The position numbers and the translations under genes were made by a program. From positions 5,193,048 through 5,257,047 of the forward strand of contig SMSO01000031.1 in assembly GCA_004764695.1 (NCBI GenBank): 64,000 nt of DNA, read 5' to 3'. The notes beneath the pieces are model-generated. The model was not told the origin of the DNA. It did no database searches and was given only the letters and a program-made list of their open reading frames with translations. Positions 39,226-49,540 of this stretch are shown here, piece after piece. Each line of letters starts with the position of its first letter. Positions within the stretch are counted from its first letter, which is position 1. Source of the DNA: Schizochytrium sp. TIO01. Taxonomy: Eukaryota > Sar > Bigyra > Thraustochytrida > Thraustochytriidae.

Positions 39226-39684
39226 GTCTATCTAACCTAACTTTAGTTGCTTATCCCAAAGTACCGGCATCTACGTCAGAACGCCAGTGTTCGACTCCAA
39301 CACGGTATCTGCTCAGTCACCTCAACCAGTTTTCATCCAAATGATAAATCAGCTGCACGAAGCAGAATTGACCTTCGTGCAGCTGATGAAGATGTTTGTT
39401 TATATCGTAAATGGCTTTGAGCTATCTATGGTCATATAGCATTAACGTTAGTATAGAGGCAATGATTGTGAAGAGGCCCTCATCAGGATGTCTTATGAAA
39501 GCACTTAAGAAGAGCCTATGAGGATGTCCAAAAGTTCTTGAGCAACTTGAAACCAGCAATTCTGGTGGGGGAGCATTTTTATTACTGAAAGATAATTGCA
39601 GTGCCAGAGGTTCTTCAGGGCTCTGTGACATCTGGGCAGCATCTGGGGAGGCTTTGCTAAAGCTGCTTGGAGGTCGAGTACGTT
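39226..39684. promoter_or_regulatory. Bidirectional 5' region of the EF-hand and glycosyltransferase genes
   Basis: 459 bp between two divergent ATGs, with no other gene. It presumably holds both promoters. A near-palindrome of ATCAGCTGCACGAAG and CTTCGTGCAGCTGAT lies at about 39347-39388, separated by about a dozen bases. Confidence 0.45.
39347..39388. repeat. Perfect 15-bp inverted repeat
   Basis: ATCAGCTGCACGAAG is followed after about 12 bases by CTTCGTGCAGCTGAT, a perfect inverted repeat within the divergent promoter region. It could be a cruciform, a fold-back relic or a binding site for a dimeric factor. Confidence 0.7.
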
Positions 39685-40941
39685 ATGGCGTCGCGGCGAT
39701 GGCTGTTTCTGTCGCGTGTATGGCCAGAAACTGATAGCAGTGCAGCAGGCGTGCGCAGCTGGGAGTTCTTGAGACTCGCCTCGCAGGTGTGGCAGGAACA
39801 TGTGAGTTTTGGGACAATTTCAAAGCATAAAGAGAAATATGCAAGGCCTCTAGGAAGGGATTTAGGTGTTGAAGTTGTAAACTGCGCTGCCAACCGAGCG
39901 GCAGAATTTCGCATTATGCTTGAGGAGGTCCAGCCCACGATTGTGGTTTTCGACACCTTTGTCACAGAAGAGGTGTTCTCTTGGCAGGTCCAACAAGCTT
40001 TTCCAGAGTGCATGCGAATCGTTGACACACAAGATATGCACAGCCTACGACGCGCGAGGGAGGTTGCACTTTCAGAGGCCCGAAGCATGGAGGAGGTGAT
40101 GTCTGCACGTCCTGATGCAAGCGACCCAACCTTGCAGCGGGAGCTTGCATCGTTACACCGATCTGACCTCAATCTGTTCGTTAGCAAGGATGAAATGGAG
40201 TCATGTGCGAGCACATATGGCATTCCATCATCAAAACTTGGTCTTGCACCGTTGCTAGGATTTGAGCGTGATGCAAATGTGTCGAATCGAAAGTACGAGG
40301 CCACTCAAGATTTTTACACTATTGGAAACTTCAAGCATGCCCCAAATAGAGATGCGGTGCAATGGCTTGCGGAGGATATTTGGCCACGTATTCGTCAGCG
40401 CTTGCCCAATGCAAATTTGCATATTTTTGGTGCTTATGCTGATGCACCCATGATGAGCTTACACAACCCAGATCAGGGCTTTCACATGCGCGGGTACCTT
40501 CGAGATGTGAAAAAGTTGTCCAAGTTTCGTGTTTGTTTGGCACCGCTGCGATTTGGAGCTGGAATTAAGGGTAAGATTACCGAGGCTTGGAGTCTCGGGG
40601 TGCCTGTAGTAACTACGCCTGTCGGCGGCGAAAGTTTAGCCATGGAGTCTGATCTCTGTTCCACTGCAGATGAAATTATTGACCGTGCTGTAGATCTTTA
40701 TGAACATTTGGAATCATGGGATGAAGCACGAAACAAGGGCTTTTCAAATCTTGCAGGCCCTTTCTCTCGTGAATCAATGGCTGACAACCTTCGCACGCTT
40801 ATTCTCGACACTGAATCACGTCTTCTGGAGGCCCGCAAGCATGATTACTTACAACATATCTTGTTTAGCCAAGGCCAACGCGCAACTGAGTTTTTTGCTC
40901 GCTGGGTGGAAATGAAAGAGCTTCTGCGTAAGCAAACATGA
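39685..40941 (+). CDS. GT-B glycosyltransferase (GT4-like)
   Basis: ORF of 418 residues; the first ATG is at 39685. The C-terminal half has the nucleotide-sugar binding signature of retaining GT-B enzymes: FYTIGNFKHAPNRDAVQWL, ANLHIFGAY, FHMRGYLRDV, then RFGAGIKGKITEAWSLGVPV followed by TTPVGGES, where the Glu in TEAWSLG is the conserved acidic residue that holds the sugar nucleotide. The N-terminal half (RRWLFLSRVWPETDSSAAG) is the acceptor domain start. Such enzymes add sugars to lipids or proteins; donor and acceptor cannot be told from sequence. No signal peptide or membrane segment is evident, so it is probably cytosolic. It resembles bacterial family members as much as eukaryotic ones. 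Confidence 0.88.
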   Translation: MASRRWLFLSRVWPETDSSAAGVRSWEFLRLASQVWQEHVSFGTISKHKEKYARPLGRDLGVEVVNCAANRAAEFRIMLEEVQPTIVVFDTFVTEEVFSWQVQQAFPECMRIVDTQDMHSLRRAREVALSEARSMEEVMSARPDASDPTLQRELASLHRSDLNLFVSKDEMESCASTYGIPSSKLGLAPLLGFERDANVSNRKYEATQDFYTIGNFKHAPNRDAVQWLAEDIWPRIRQRLPNANLHIFGAYADAPMMSLHNPDQGFHMRGYLRDVKKLSKFRVCLAPLRFGAGIKGKITEAWSLGVPVVTTPVGGESLAMESDLCSTADEIIDRAVDLYEHLESWDEARNKGFSNLAGPFSRESMADNLRTLILDTESRLLEARKHDYLQHILFSQGQRATEFFARWVEMKELLRKQT

Positions 40942-41235
40942 TTGTGCAATTGTTTGGTCGACAGTTTTTGTATGTGCGATGCCTTTTTAAATATGGTATG
41001 TGTATTGATTATAAATTTATCGCTTGCTTTTAGTATCATAGTATCATTTTATTTTTCTCAAATGTTGACCTTGACTGCGTAGTCAAAGGGTGAGATATCT
41101 ATATTCTGTATAGATAGATTGGGATATCTTACGATTGTAATTGTGTGAGTTGAGATAATTCGCTTACAGCTGGTTGGAGCAAAACAATAGAAATAGAAAA
41201 TAGACATTGAAGGGTATAACTTTGAGAGGATAGAT

Positions 41236-43377
41236 TTACAGATCGTAGGTGAGACGGACCACGCCGGCGAAAGAGGCTTTAGTTTCAGCCTCAACGCGCT
41301 TTTGCTCTGCATCAATTCTGGCATCGTAAAAGTCTCTGGCAAAGCGTGATTTTCGCAGGCCGCGTAAGCCTACGATGTACTGATGTTGACGCGGAGGATT
41401 TGTGCCACGTTGGATGCCAGTCTGTGTAGAAGAATCACGAGGAAGGTAAACTTGTGTCTCCGTCTCCCGACGAAAGTGTGACGATACCGTCTGTACGGAC
41501 CTTGTCTTTGCATGACGCAAGTTTACAATCTTGATAGCCCGCCGCCGAAGCTCCCACTCATTCCAGTGGTAATTTGGGTCAATATGTTTCTCCACAAAGT
41601 GAGTTGGAGTCGAAGTACTTGCATCAACTTTCTTTTTGCGAACCGTCGGGCCTTGCACGCCTTTCGTCGTGCGTAAGACGGTACCCATTGCAACCTGTGG
41701 GAAAAATTGCTCCAGTTGCAAGAGATGAATGAGCTCTGGGCTTGCCCGGGCTGCATCGATTACACCTTGTAAAATGGGCACAGGGTCTTTTATAAAAGCA
41801 TCGCGAGCATGTTTATCCTGGAATACATAGTACTGCTCTCGAAACTGCACAACGCCGAGCTGGGCATCACCTAGTAGAAGAAGGCCATTTCGTTTCGCAA
41901 GAGTGTAGGGGCAAAATGCTTGCAGTGCCAGTACCAAGTCACCAAATCCAGGGGTGGAAGGTGGAATCAGTACGCTCTTGCGTGAGTCTTGTTGCCCTTG
42001 CTTCGATTCAATGTTTTTGGAGCCTGCATCATACCGAGACTCTTGCGAATCCATATTTTTCGACTCGGAGTATTTTGACTCCTCGTAGTTGCGACTCTTT
42101 CCATTGTCAATGCCATCACCACTGTTAGACAACTTTTCGGTTGCAGACCTGGAGAACTGAGCTGCCTTGCGTCCTTCTCCTGCGGTTGGTGAATTGTGCG
42201 AATCGCTACTTTCGGCAACCAGGAAGTCCCCATCCTCTACTTGGTCTGGCTGAGCAGATGCAGCCGCATGGAGGAATGCAGGGTCTATGGTATCTGGGCA
42301 TGTATCATAAAATTCTTGAAGACAATCCCAAATCAGTTTGCGGGACCGCACAATAGCAAGCTCGTGCTCTAGCTCGCTCCACACTGAGCCACCAAGCTCA
42401 TCAAACAACGGGTAGACGGTGGTTTTGGGCAACGTGGTGTTCTGGCCAACAAGCTCATCGAGCTGCGCACAAATCTCATGCATTTTTGTTTCCAAATTAT
42501 CTACCATCTCACTTGAATGGTATGCATCATCGAGGAGACAAGAGAGGTACGCAAGGAGCTGACGGCGATTGTTGTGCTCGTCTTTCCAGTTTTGCACAAT
42601 TTCTTTGTCAGGGAGTTTCTCTCCTGCACGCGCGAGGCGATGGACATGCACAAGAACAGCACTGTATTTGTCACAGGTGTCTTGAATTTCAGAATGCTGT
42701 TTATTGAGTAACTTTGTAAGTTCTTCAACGCGCCGGCGTGTGATGGCGACAAGATCCTTAATGCCAGCTCCCCCCTTTCCAAGAGACTGATTGAAAAGTC
42801 GAATACCCATGACGATGCGACGCAATTCGTCAAGGTGCGTCTTCTTATCCTCCAATGGCATAGTCACAAATGTTGTAAGGCCAGCTCTGGGGAAGACAGA
42901 TTCAAGGGCCGCAGCAATCTCACGATGTGCTGCAGCTTGGTTTTTGATGTCACTATCTGCATTTGCTGCTGTAACAAGGAAGTTGAAGATCTGGCGGTAA
43001 AGAGCTTTAGCCGTGTCGTAATCAGCCTCCTCAACGTTTGCAATACTGGACATGATACCTCCGAGCTTCTGCCTGGTGTCTGCTCGTATGGCATCTAGAT
43101 CTCTTTCTGTTTCGAGAAATGTCTCGTCAAAGCCAACCTGCATTCGAATCGTTTGTGTACTTGCTTTATCATCACAGAGGCGATCTACGACCAAGTGGAT
43201 GAGTTTGTCAAGATCTTCTTCAGTAAGCATTTTATCTGGTCGGAATTCATTGGACATTTCCAGGACAGTCGCCTTGGTCATGAACGCAGCCAGCGTTTCG
43301 CTCACAGGCCGTCGCCCTTCAGTTCGAGCCGCATAATGCGACAATATTTCTTGTACGATAGTTCCAACATCGTCCAT
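41236..43377 (-). CDS. CFAP206: Cilia- and flagella-associated protein 206
   Basis: ORF of 713 residues from ATG at 43377 (an in-frame TTG 39 bases upstream is not used) to the stop at 41236. It matches the CFAP206 family: the conserved MGIRLFNQSLGKGGAGIKDL block near residue 200, a helical middle (RRVEELTKLLNKQHSEIQDT), and the C-terminal part with GLLLLGDAQLGVVQFREQYY and FQDKHARDAFIKDP. A Ser/Glu/Asp-rich insert (SESKNMDSQESRYDAGSKN) at about 415-475 is lineage-specific. Family knowledge: CFAP206 sits at the base of radial spoke 2 and the c/d apparatus of the axoneme and is needed for motility. Human CFAP206 has 622 residues. The gene is head-to-head with the MIS12 homologue. Confidence 0.92.
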   Translation of the reverse strand: MDDVGTIVQEILSHYAARTEGRRPVSETLAAFMTKATVLEMSNEFRPDKMLTEEDLDKLIHLVVDRLCDDKASTQTIRMQVGFDETFLETERDLDAIRADTRQKLGGIMSSIANVEEADYDTAKALYRQIFNFLVTAANADSDIKNQAAAHREIAAALESVFPRAGLTTFVTMPLEDKKTHLDELRRIVMGIRLFNQSLGKGGAGIKDLVAITRRRVEELTKLLNKQHSEIQDTCDKYSAVLVHVHRLARAGEKLPDKEIVQNWKDEHNNRRQLLAYLSCLLDDAYHSSEMVDNLETKMHEICAQLDELVGQNTTLPKTTVYPLFDELGGSVWSELEHELAIVRSRKLIWDCLQEFYDTCPDTIDPAFLHAAASAQPDQVEDGDFLVAESSDSHNSPTAGEGRKAAQFSRSATEKLSNSGDGIDNGKSRNYEESKYSESKNMDSQESRYDAGSKNIESKQGQQDSRKSVLIPPSTPGFGDLVLALQAFCPYTLAKRNGLLLLGDAQLGVVQFREQYYVFQDKHARDAFIKDPVPILQGVIDAARASPELIHLLQLEQFFPQVAMGTVLRTTKGVQGPTVRKKKVDASTSTPTHFVEKHIDPNYHWNEWELRRRAIKIVNLRHAKTRSVQTVSSHFRRETETQVYLPRDSSTQTGIQRGTNPPRQHQYIVGLRGLRKSRFARDFYDARIDAEQKRVEAETKASFAGVVRLTYDL

Positions 43378-44097
43378 GGTTGTAGATCCTCCTGAGGTAA
43401 ACCTATCGCAGGACAAGCTTCACTCGAGAGTTGAACTACAGGTCTAGAGATTCGCACCCACTCTGCGTACAGTGTCGCTGCAAACCCGCGTGGAGAAGGC
43501 CACGGTACCACTGGTTAACGCAATTTAGCCACCACCAAATTTGTATTGCCTAGAGTTTGACGTTGCTCTTTTTCAAGCCTACTAACTTTTAAGTTCCCGT
43601 GATCTTTCTCACACGTCAAAAACCCAGTCACAAGTACCTTTGCACCTTCAACTGTCGCTTTTAGCAAGTTTATATAATATGTTCCTCCGTGCTCCTCGCA
43701 CTATTCCTTCACCCGATCCACGTCCTCCTCAGCTTGAGCGTCTTACGTATTCAAAGTCCTTGCAAACCACACAAGCAATGCATTGAAGCCATGCGAACCC
43801 CAGCAATGAATTGCAAGCGCACACTTAACAATCTCAACGGATCAAAGCTAATTAGGCCACTTTCAGATAGGCCCTTTAGGGACAACCGCCGTTCTTTTCT
43901 TGAGGGCCTGTCTGAAAACAAAAAACAAAAAACAATCGTCAATTAATTAATCAAGAGACAGAATCGGTTTTGTGAAGCGGGCACAGGTGCTACGCAGAGG
44001 TCTTCAACTCGACCAATTGGTGCTGACACGGCTTTGGCGGGTTCCTGGTGCCTAGGGAGGGCTCTGGATCAGCCGGTGCCGGCGAGACTAGGCTAGA
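43378..44097. promoter_or_regulatory. Bidirectional 5' region of CFAP206 and MIS12
   Basis: 720 bp between divergent start codons with no other gene. It contains the inverted repeat at 43861-43917. The two products (axoneme, kinetochore) have no known functional link. Confidence 0.45.
43861..43917. repeat. 15-bp near-perfect inverted repeat
   Basis: TTTCAGATAGGCCCT (43861-43875) and AGGGCCTGTCTGAAA (43903-43917) pair with one mismatch around a 27-base loop, about 180-240 bp before the MIS12 start. Confidence 0.75.
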
Positions 44098-45497
44098 ATG
44101 ACGCAAGAAGGAACAGAGACTATGATGGAGATTGACGATGCTGGCGCCGCGGCAGTGGTTGCAACTCCGTCGAGACAACGCAGAAGATCTTCGTTTGGGG
44201 GGTCTGCGAAGAAACTCGACTCAGACGCTCGTGTGGAGGCGTTTTTTGGTATGGATCCCACGAGGTTTATTGATGACTGTACGTGATAAAGTGTAGAATG
44301 TTATGGCTTGGAAAATGCAGAATGAAGAAAGGCTAACGAAACTCACTTTAATGCACGTGTTTGTTGGTTTCTGGCTTGCTAATAACGGTTCACAGGCTGC
44401 AACACGATTGATGACTACATTTCGGACGGCCTGGATGTGATGGAGAGTAGTGTTCTTAAGGTACGTTTTAGTTTTTATTTGGTCAAAAACTGTTCTCCCA
44501 TAAAAGAAGCTGACATAGAGGTAATCGATGCTATGCGCGGATCGGTTGTGGGCATGGGAATCACAGAAATCAAAGGGAGATGTCCCTAAAGAAGTTGTAC
44601 GTTTTAATCCATAGTCTGGATCAGATCACTGGTCTGCAAGGATATTTTTTCTCACGTTGTTTGTTTGGTATTTGTTGTTGTTGTTGTAAATATGATTTTT
44701 TTCTTGCACAGGTAATCGCTTGCATCAACCGACTGCAAGCAAAATATAGATCTGTATCCGATGTGAACTTTACCAAATTTGAGGAGTACCTGCGACGCAA
44801 TATCCTCGATGTCCCGGCATGGGTAGCCGAGGAAGAGGAAGAAGCCAACGTAAGTTCCCAATTATAATCTCTATGCAGCGCATAGGCCTTCAAAGGTTAT
44901 ACTGACATTTGGCAAGGTGATCAATAATATAGAAACCAGGAAATTCAACAAAGGAGGTGGTGACTCGTAGTCCTGAAGAGACCGCTTTGGACACTGAATT
45001 GGCGGAAATGGAAAAGCAACTTGAAGCAGTCGCAGCCAAGAAACGAACAGTGAAGCACGAGATCAACGAAGCTCGAGCTCGCATTCGCCGTGGCGCGCAA
45101 AAGTACAGCAATGTCGCTTCCATGCTTGAGTCGACCGGCTTGAATGAAGGTAAGTATTTTTAGTTTGGGATTGATTAGAAATAAAACACACTCCATCGAC
45201 GCGCATGAGTACTAATAAATTCAACACTGATGATCAATTTACACAGTGGACCATCTCTTTTCTCAAGCTAAAGCTCTGGAGCCAGCAGTTCGCGAAGGAA
45301 GACAATTGTTATCGACTCTAGCAGCAGCACCACGAGGTGGTGCCAACGAAAACAGTGGTGTATATGCTAAGCATGGGGAGTTTGGACTTCGTGGGAAAAG
45401 CAGTCTTGATGACTTGCAACAACTCAATTCACGAATTCTTGCAAATCTCTCTAACACATCGTCTTCGTCTTCGTCTTCGCAAGCAAACCTGAAATAA
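44098..45497 (+). CDS. MIS12: MIS12/Mtw1-like kinetochore protein, five exons
   Basis: Exons 44098-44278, 44396-44460, 44712-44849, 44933-45149 and 45247-45497 join without a frame break into 283 residues. Introns have GTACGT, GTACGT, GTAAGT and GTAAGT donors and CACAG, GCACAG, ATATAG and ACACAG acceptors. Residues about 48-82 (ARVEAFFGMDPTRFIDDCCN, TIDDYISDGLDVMESSVL) match the N-terminal signature of the MIS12 family, in which FFGxxPxxFID starts the first helix. A basic, Glu-rich coiled coil follows (LAEMEKQLEAVAAKKRTV), and a Ser-rich tail ends the protein. MIS12 is part of the complex that links inner-kinetochore CENP-C to NDC80. Length is close to yeast Mtw1 (289). It is the most intron-rich gene in the window. 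An N-terminal RQRRRSSFGG stretch could be an Aurora-type phosphosite. Confidence 0.85.
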
Positions 45498-46559
45498 ACC
45501 TGACAACTTTTCTCTCACATTCACATACGCAATACACTTTTCTTCACAATAACGTTTACTTTACTTTAATTTACTATCCAGGCTTTTGCTATTGTTTGCT
45601 TTACTGGGATTGAATATATTGACGCTTGGAGTGCCTTCAACTCCATAAGTGCCAGGATGTAAGGGACTTCGTCTAACAGGGAACTTGATCAGAATAAACA
45701 CTAGGATTTGGTAAAGACCTGCTATCAGCATACTATTTATGAGCTCTTGCATACCAAATTTATCATTTATGTTTCTTATGTATCTTGTTGATTTTCGTAC
45801 TTTAGATTTATCGCGCCATCATATGAAATTATGAATGAGCCCTTGTAGACAATTTTCCCTTTCCAGGCATAGATCTTGACCCTCGGTATTCCCTACCTTT
45901 AGTCATGATCTGTTACTATTTGAAGGTTGTCACAAAATTAAGACAGAGCATCTCGAGGCTCAGCATGTGCGCACCATGTTGTACGCATTAAACTCATAAA
46001 AGTCCATCCTTCGTGATTTCAATATTCCGTTCTGAAAGATAGTAGGAGTCAAATCAAAGGTCAACCTATCAAACCTTCTAGAGTTTCTTTGCGTTTATAC
46101 CGCCTTGTATACCCTTCATCAGATTCTATTCTGATGTAGGGGGTGGCGATCGCTTTTCACAGGTTTGAGAAATTCCGTCGGAAGCAAAGAAAAGTGCTCC
46201 CTTCATCTCGCTAGTAGGTATTATTGTACTACTATAAGCTAGTGGGTGCTAGGTGATGAATGGAATGAAATGAATCAGAAAAGACAGCAAGATCTAAAGC
46301 TACTCGGCGCTTGATCCTGGCAGCGGCAAATCGCAAATCCGGGGCCGGTGACGGACCCAGGCTCGGTCCTTGCGGCGCCACGGCTCGCTGTGGTCACCTC
46401 TGGGCTGCTTGCAGTTGGTGTTTGCCTTCTTAATCGCTACCAAACAAGCACGGAGCCAGCGGGACTCGTGCCAATTTCTTCTTGGTGGCTTTGAGGCTTT
46501 TGCGGCCTTCTTCGTAGTTTCAGGACGGCGTCGTTTTACGCAGACTATAAGAGAATACA
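45498..46559. other. Intergenic, no gene seen
   Basis: About 1.06 kb of AT-rich spacer between two plus-strand genes. The last 250 bp before 46560 are GC-richer and presumably carry the NIPA-like promoter. Confidence 0.5.
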
Positions 46560-48011
46560 ATGGCAGTAGTTGGCCAGGATAGCTTGTGGTGGGTAGGCGT
46601 GCTGTTGTCGATCTTTGCTGCTTTTTTTGGTTCTTTGGGTGACAACCTTATTAAATTGAGCTATACGACAAATGATATTGCTGTAGAAAATGGCGAGAAG
46701 TATACGCCACTGGCGTGCCGCCCGTTGTGGTGGGCAGGAATGCTCTGTCTTGTGGTGATTAACACGGTTCTCACACTGGTAGCTTACACGCTTGCTGATG
46801 CGGTACGTGCGAAATAAAATTCGAGGAGAGACATTTTTTCTTAGATTCAGTGATTGGATGATCAGCTTTGCTAAAGCCATTAGCTTCTCAAAATCGAATT
46901 TGTGATAATAGTGACAACAGCGACCTTGAATGAGGAAACCTTGTTTAAGCGAGGGAAGATCCAAACATTTTAATACTAACGGTTGATCAATACGGCCTTT
47001 CGCTTGCGACGTTGTGGAATTGTTTTTCCAAATTTACAGTCTTTAACGATTCCATTTGCGGGTCTCCATATTTGTTTTAATATTGGCTTTGCGCGGCTAC
47101 TTAATCGAGAGCAATTTACTTCGCGACAGGTGGGTTTTACATTTATTATCCTGGTTGGCGTGACTGTGGTTCTTGTATCTGGAAACCATGATACTGTGAC
47201 GTTCTCCGTAAGCGAAATGGAGGATCTCTTTCGGGAGACTCCATTCATCCTTACAACTTCGATCATGTTGCTAATTATTATGATCCTAGCGCCTATTGCA
47301 TTTATGCACCCAGACCCTCGTGCAAGATGCTTGTGTACGTCTGCTTTGGTTGGTACAATTGGTAGCTGTACCCAGGTGTTTGCAAAAACGATGGCTGAAA
47401 GCTTTGATGAGGCCGTTGACAATCGGTCAACATCCATCTTTCAAAGCTTTGTCCCAGGTGTAGCGATTGCAGCTACAACTGTGTGTGCCTTAACGCAGTT
47501 GACCATGTTAAACATTGCTCTTGCACGCTTCAACGCATTTGTGGTAGTACCAATTGTGAACTCGACCATGATTGTGTTAGGATCATTATATGCAGCAATA
47601 TTTTTCCAAGAATTTAAGCGTTTCGACCTGGAGAGTAAGATCCTCATGCCCGTCGGTATTCTGACGACTTCTGTAGGTGTTGCGCTGTTGGCTTGGGATC
47701 ATGATCCCGAGCAAGCAAGCGAGTTGGTGACTGGATCACCAACGAATGAGCACGGAATTGCTATGATGGAGCGTTCGCATTCCTTTGGCGGGTTTCATGA
47801 CTCATCTCACTATGACGAGCTCCGTTTGCCATTCCAGCGTTCACCAACGCACCCGGGTCCTCTGCGAAGCTCGATTAGTTCCCCAGGTGGAAGTTATCAA
47901 GGTCTTCAAGAGCATGAACACTTTCAACGAATTCAGCCATCAACGCAGCTCGAAACTGAGGACGAAGATGATGAAGAGTACCACCGTGAGACGTCAATGA
48001 CGTTGAGCTAG
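46560..48011 (+). CDS. NIPA/DUF803 family magnesium-type transporter, two exons
   Basis: Exon 1 46560-46802 and exon 2 47040-48011; the intron starts GTACGT and ends TTTACAG. The product is 404 residues with about nine membrane segments. The family start is visible in VGVLLSIFAAFFGSLGDNLI followed by KLSYTT, and later in IPFAGLHICFNIGFARLLNR, GTIGSCTQVFAKTMAE and NAFVVVPIVNSTMIVLGSLY, which are the conserved NIPA segments (EamA-like fold). The last 90 residues are a polar, acidic cytosolic tail (ETEDEDDEEYHRE). Animal NIPA proteins carry Mg2+ and other divalent cations; the ion here is inferred. The exon join restores VAYTLADA-SLTIPFAGL in frame. Confidence 0.9.
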
Positions 48012-48659
48012 ACCTTAAAAGGCTCATTGGAACAACGGAGGCTACTATAGGGTATGAGATGAGCCATTAATTGTGTTCATTTCTTTTTGACCAATGTTAC
48101 TGATAGATGTTTCACAAATGACAGTGCCTGAGATTTCTTTCTCTTACGAAGAGCGACACATGCTGTCGAATAAAGGTAGTCGTTTGTTCACAGGTGCAAA
48201 GCAGGATCAGGGTTACTTTGCTCCTCAATTCTTGCTGAAAGTGGTTAGTTAGGACTAGCCACTGATAGTTTCGAACACGTTAGGAATATTCATTCCTAAC
48301 CCCTATACATATTCTTATCTGGTGGCATTAGAATATCATAGGCATCCACCATACAAATTAAAAAAATATTGTTGCATGGTAACGATTTCGACCTAAATCA
48401 AAGGTCTAGGCATGTTTAGAATCGAGATCCTTGGATGAATACGACGCCCTCCTTGCTTAATTTTCCTACTAATTATGGTGGAATGATTTGATTGTTGTAC
48501 TGAAAAGCTGCGATTCGATGAAGTAGTCACGATGCTTATGTTGACTAGATTTTATTAGACAGAATTGATCGGTATCATGTTCAAGAGCCTTGACAAGGCG
48601 ATCATGTTTTCCTGCTGCTCCTAAGGGTTTATGCAGCAAAATCTAAGTGAGAGAATTTG

Positions 48660-49540
48660 TGTTACAGAGGGTAGACAAGGCAGATGAGTTTGTTCCTACC
48701 TATAAAATGCTTTTCTTGAGAAGGTTTGACAAATATTAATAAATTTGCTTTATGAAAATTACGTTGAGGACTTCTCCAATCAAAGGAACTAGCGGACAAG
48801 GCATTGCTAGAGTTCTTGGCGTCCCTTTGTAAAACCCTCGCAGACATAGTGCTTACAATAGAGTAGGAGTAGGCAGCCAGAGTCAAGAGCCAACAGTGTG
48901 ACTGACTACACGTTACCTACATCTAAGCATGCTGTAATTTGACTCGATGGCTGAGGAGGTTGAATTGACCTAACTTCGGCGAGCGAAATCAATTTAAGCT
49001 CAAGGAATCTTTGCAATTTTTTTTTAAACATCAAGAGTCTCTACACCGTTCAAGAATGTCTTAGCCTCCTTAATCACTGCATGAATTCATTTGCCCTGGA
49101 CATTCTCCAGGACAGCAGTTCGCAAAAATCTTAAAAGCAACCTTCTTAGAGCCTTCATCAAGACCTTGTCTTCATCTTACAGTCAACCTCTAGCTGACCA
49201 GAATCATCTTTCAGCAGTTGAGGAGTTGTGAGAAAAACGAGTTCATTTGTTGCCTCTATAGGCTCATTATGTACAGTTCTGGCAAGATAAATGTACTTTG
49301 GATGCTACCTCTATGGGGATCATAATGTAGAGGTTTGGCAAGCTAGACGAATTTGCTGTGAAGAAATTATGGAGTTTTGAGGAATAAATTTGTTTGATAT
49401 CTCGAAGGAATTCATGTTCAGGTGGGTGCTTTGATGAAACAAGTGTACTTTGTTGTCACCTCTAAGATGCTTGCGCTTAAGAACTTTGGTAAGACAGAAC
49501 AAGCTTCTAAGAAGTTTATGTGAAGGAGGTTTTACCAACA
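48660..49540 (-). pseudogene. Possible decayed repeat gene, LRR-like
   Basis: On the minus strand a motif close to ATAGAGGTAGCAACAAAGT recurs at about 49465, 49316, 49262 and 48706. Translated, the copies resemble KHLRGDNKVHL, ASKVHL, ATNELVFL and FIGRNKLICL, which recalls the LxxNxL core of leucine-rich repeats. Stops and frame changes interrupt the stretch. The identification is weak; an untranslated degenerate satellite is an equally fair reading. Confidence 0.2.
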
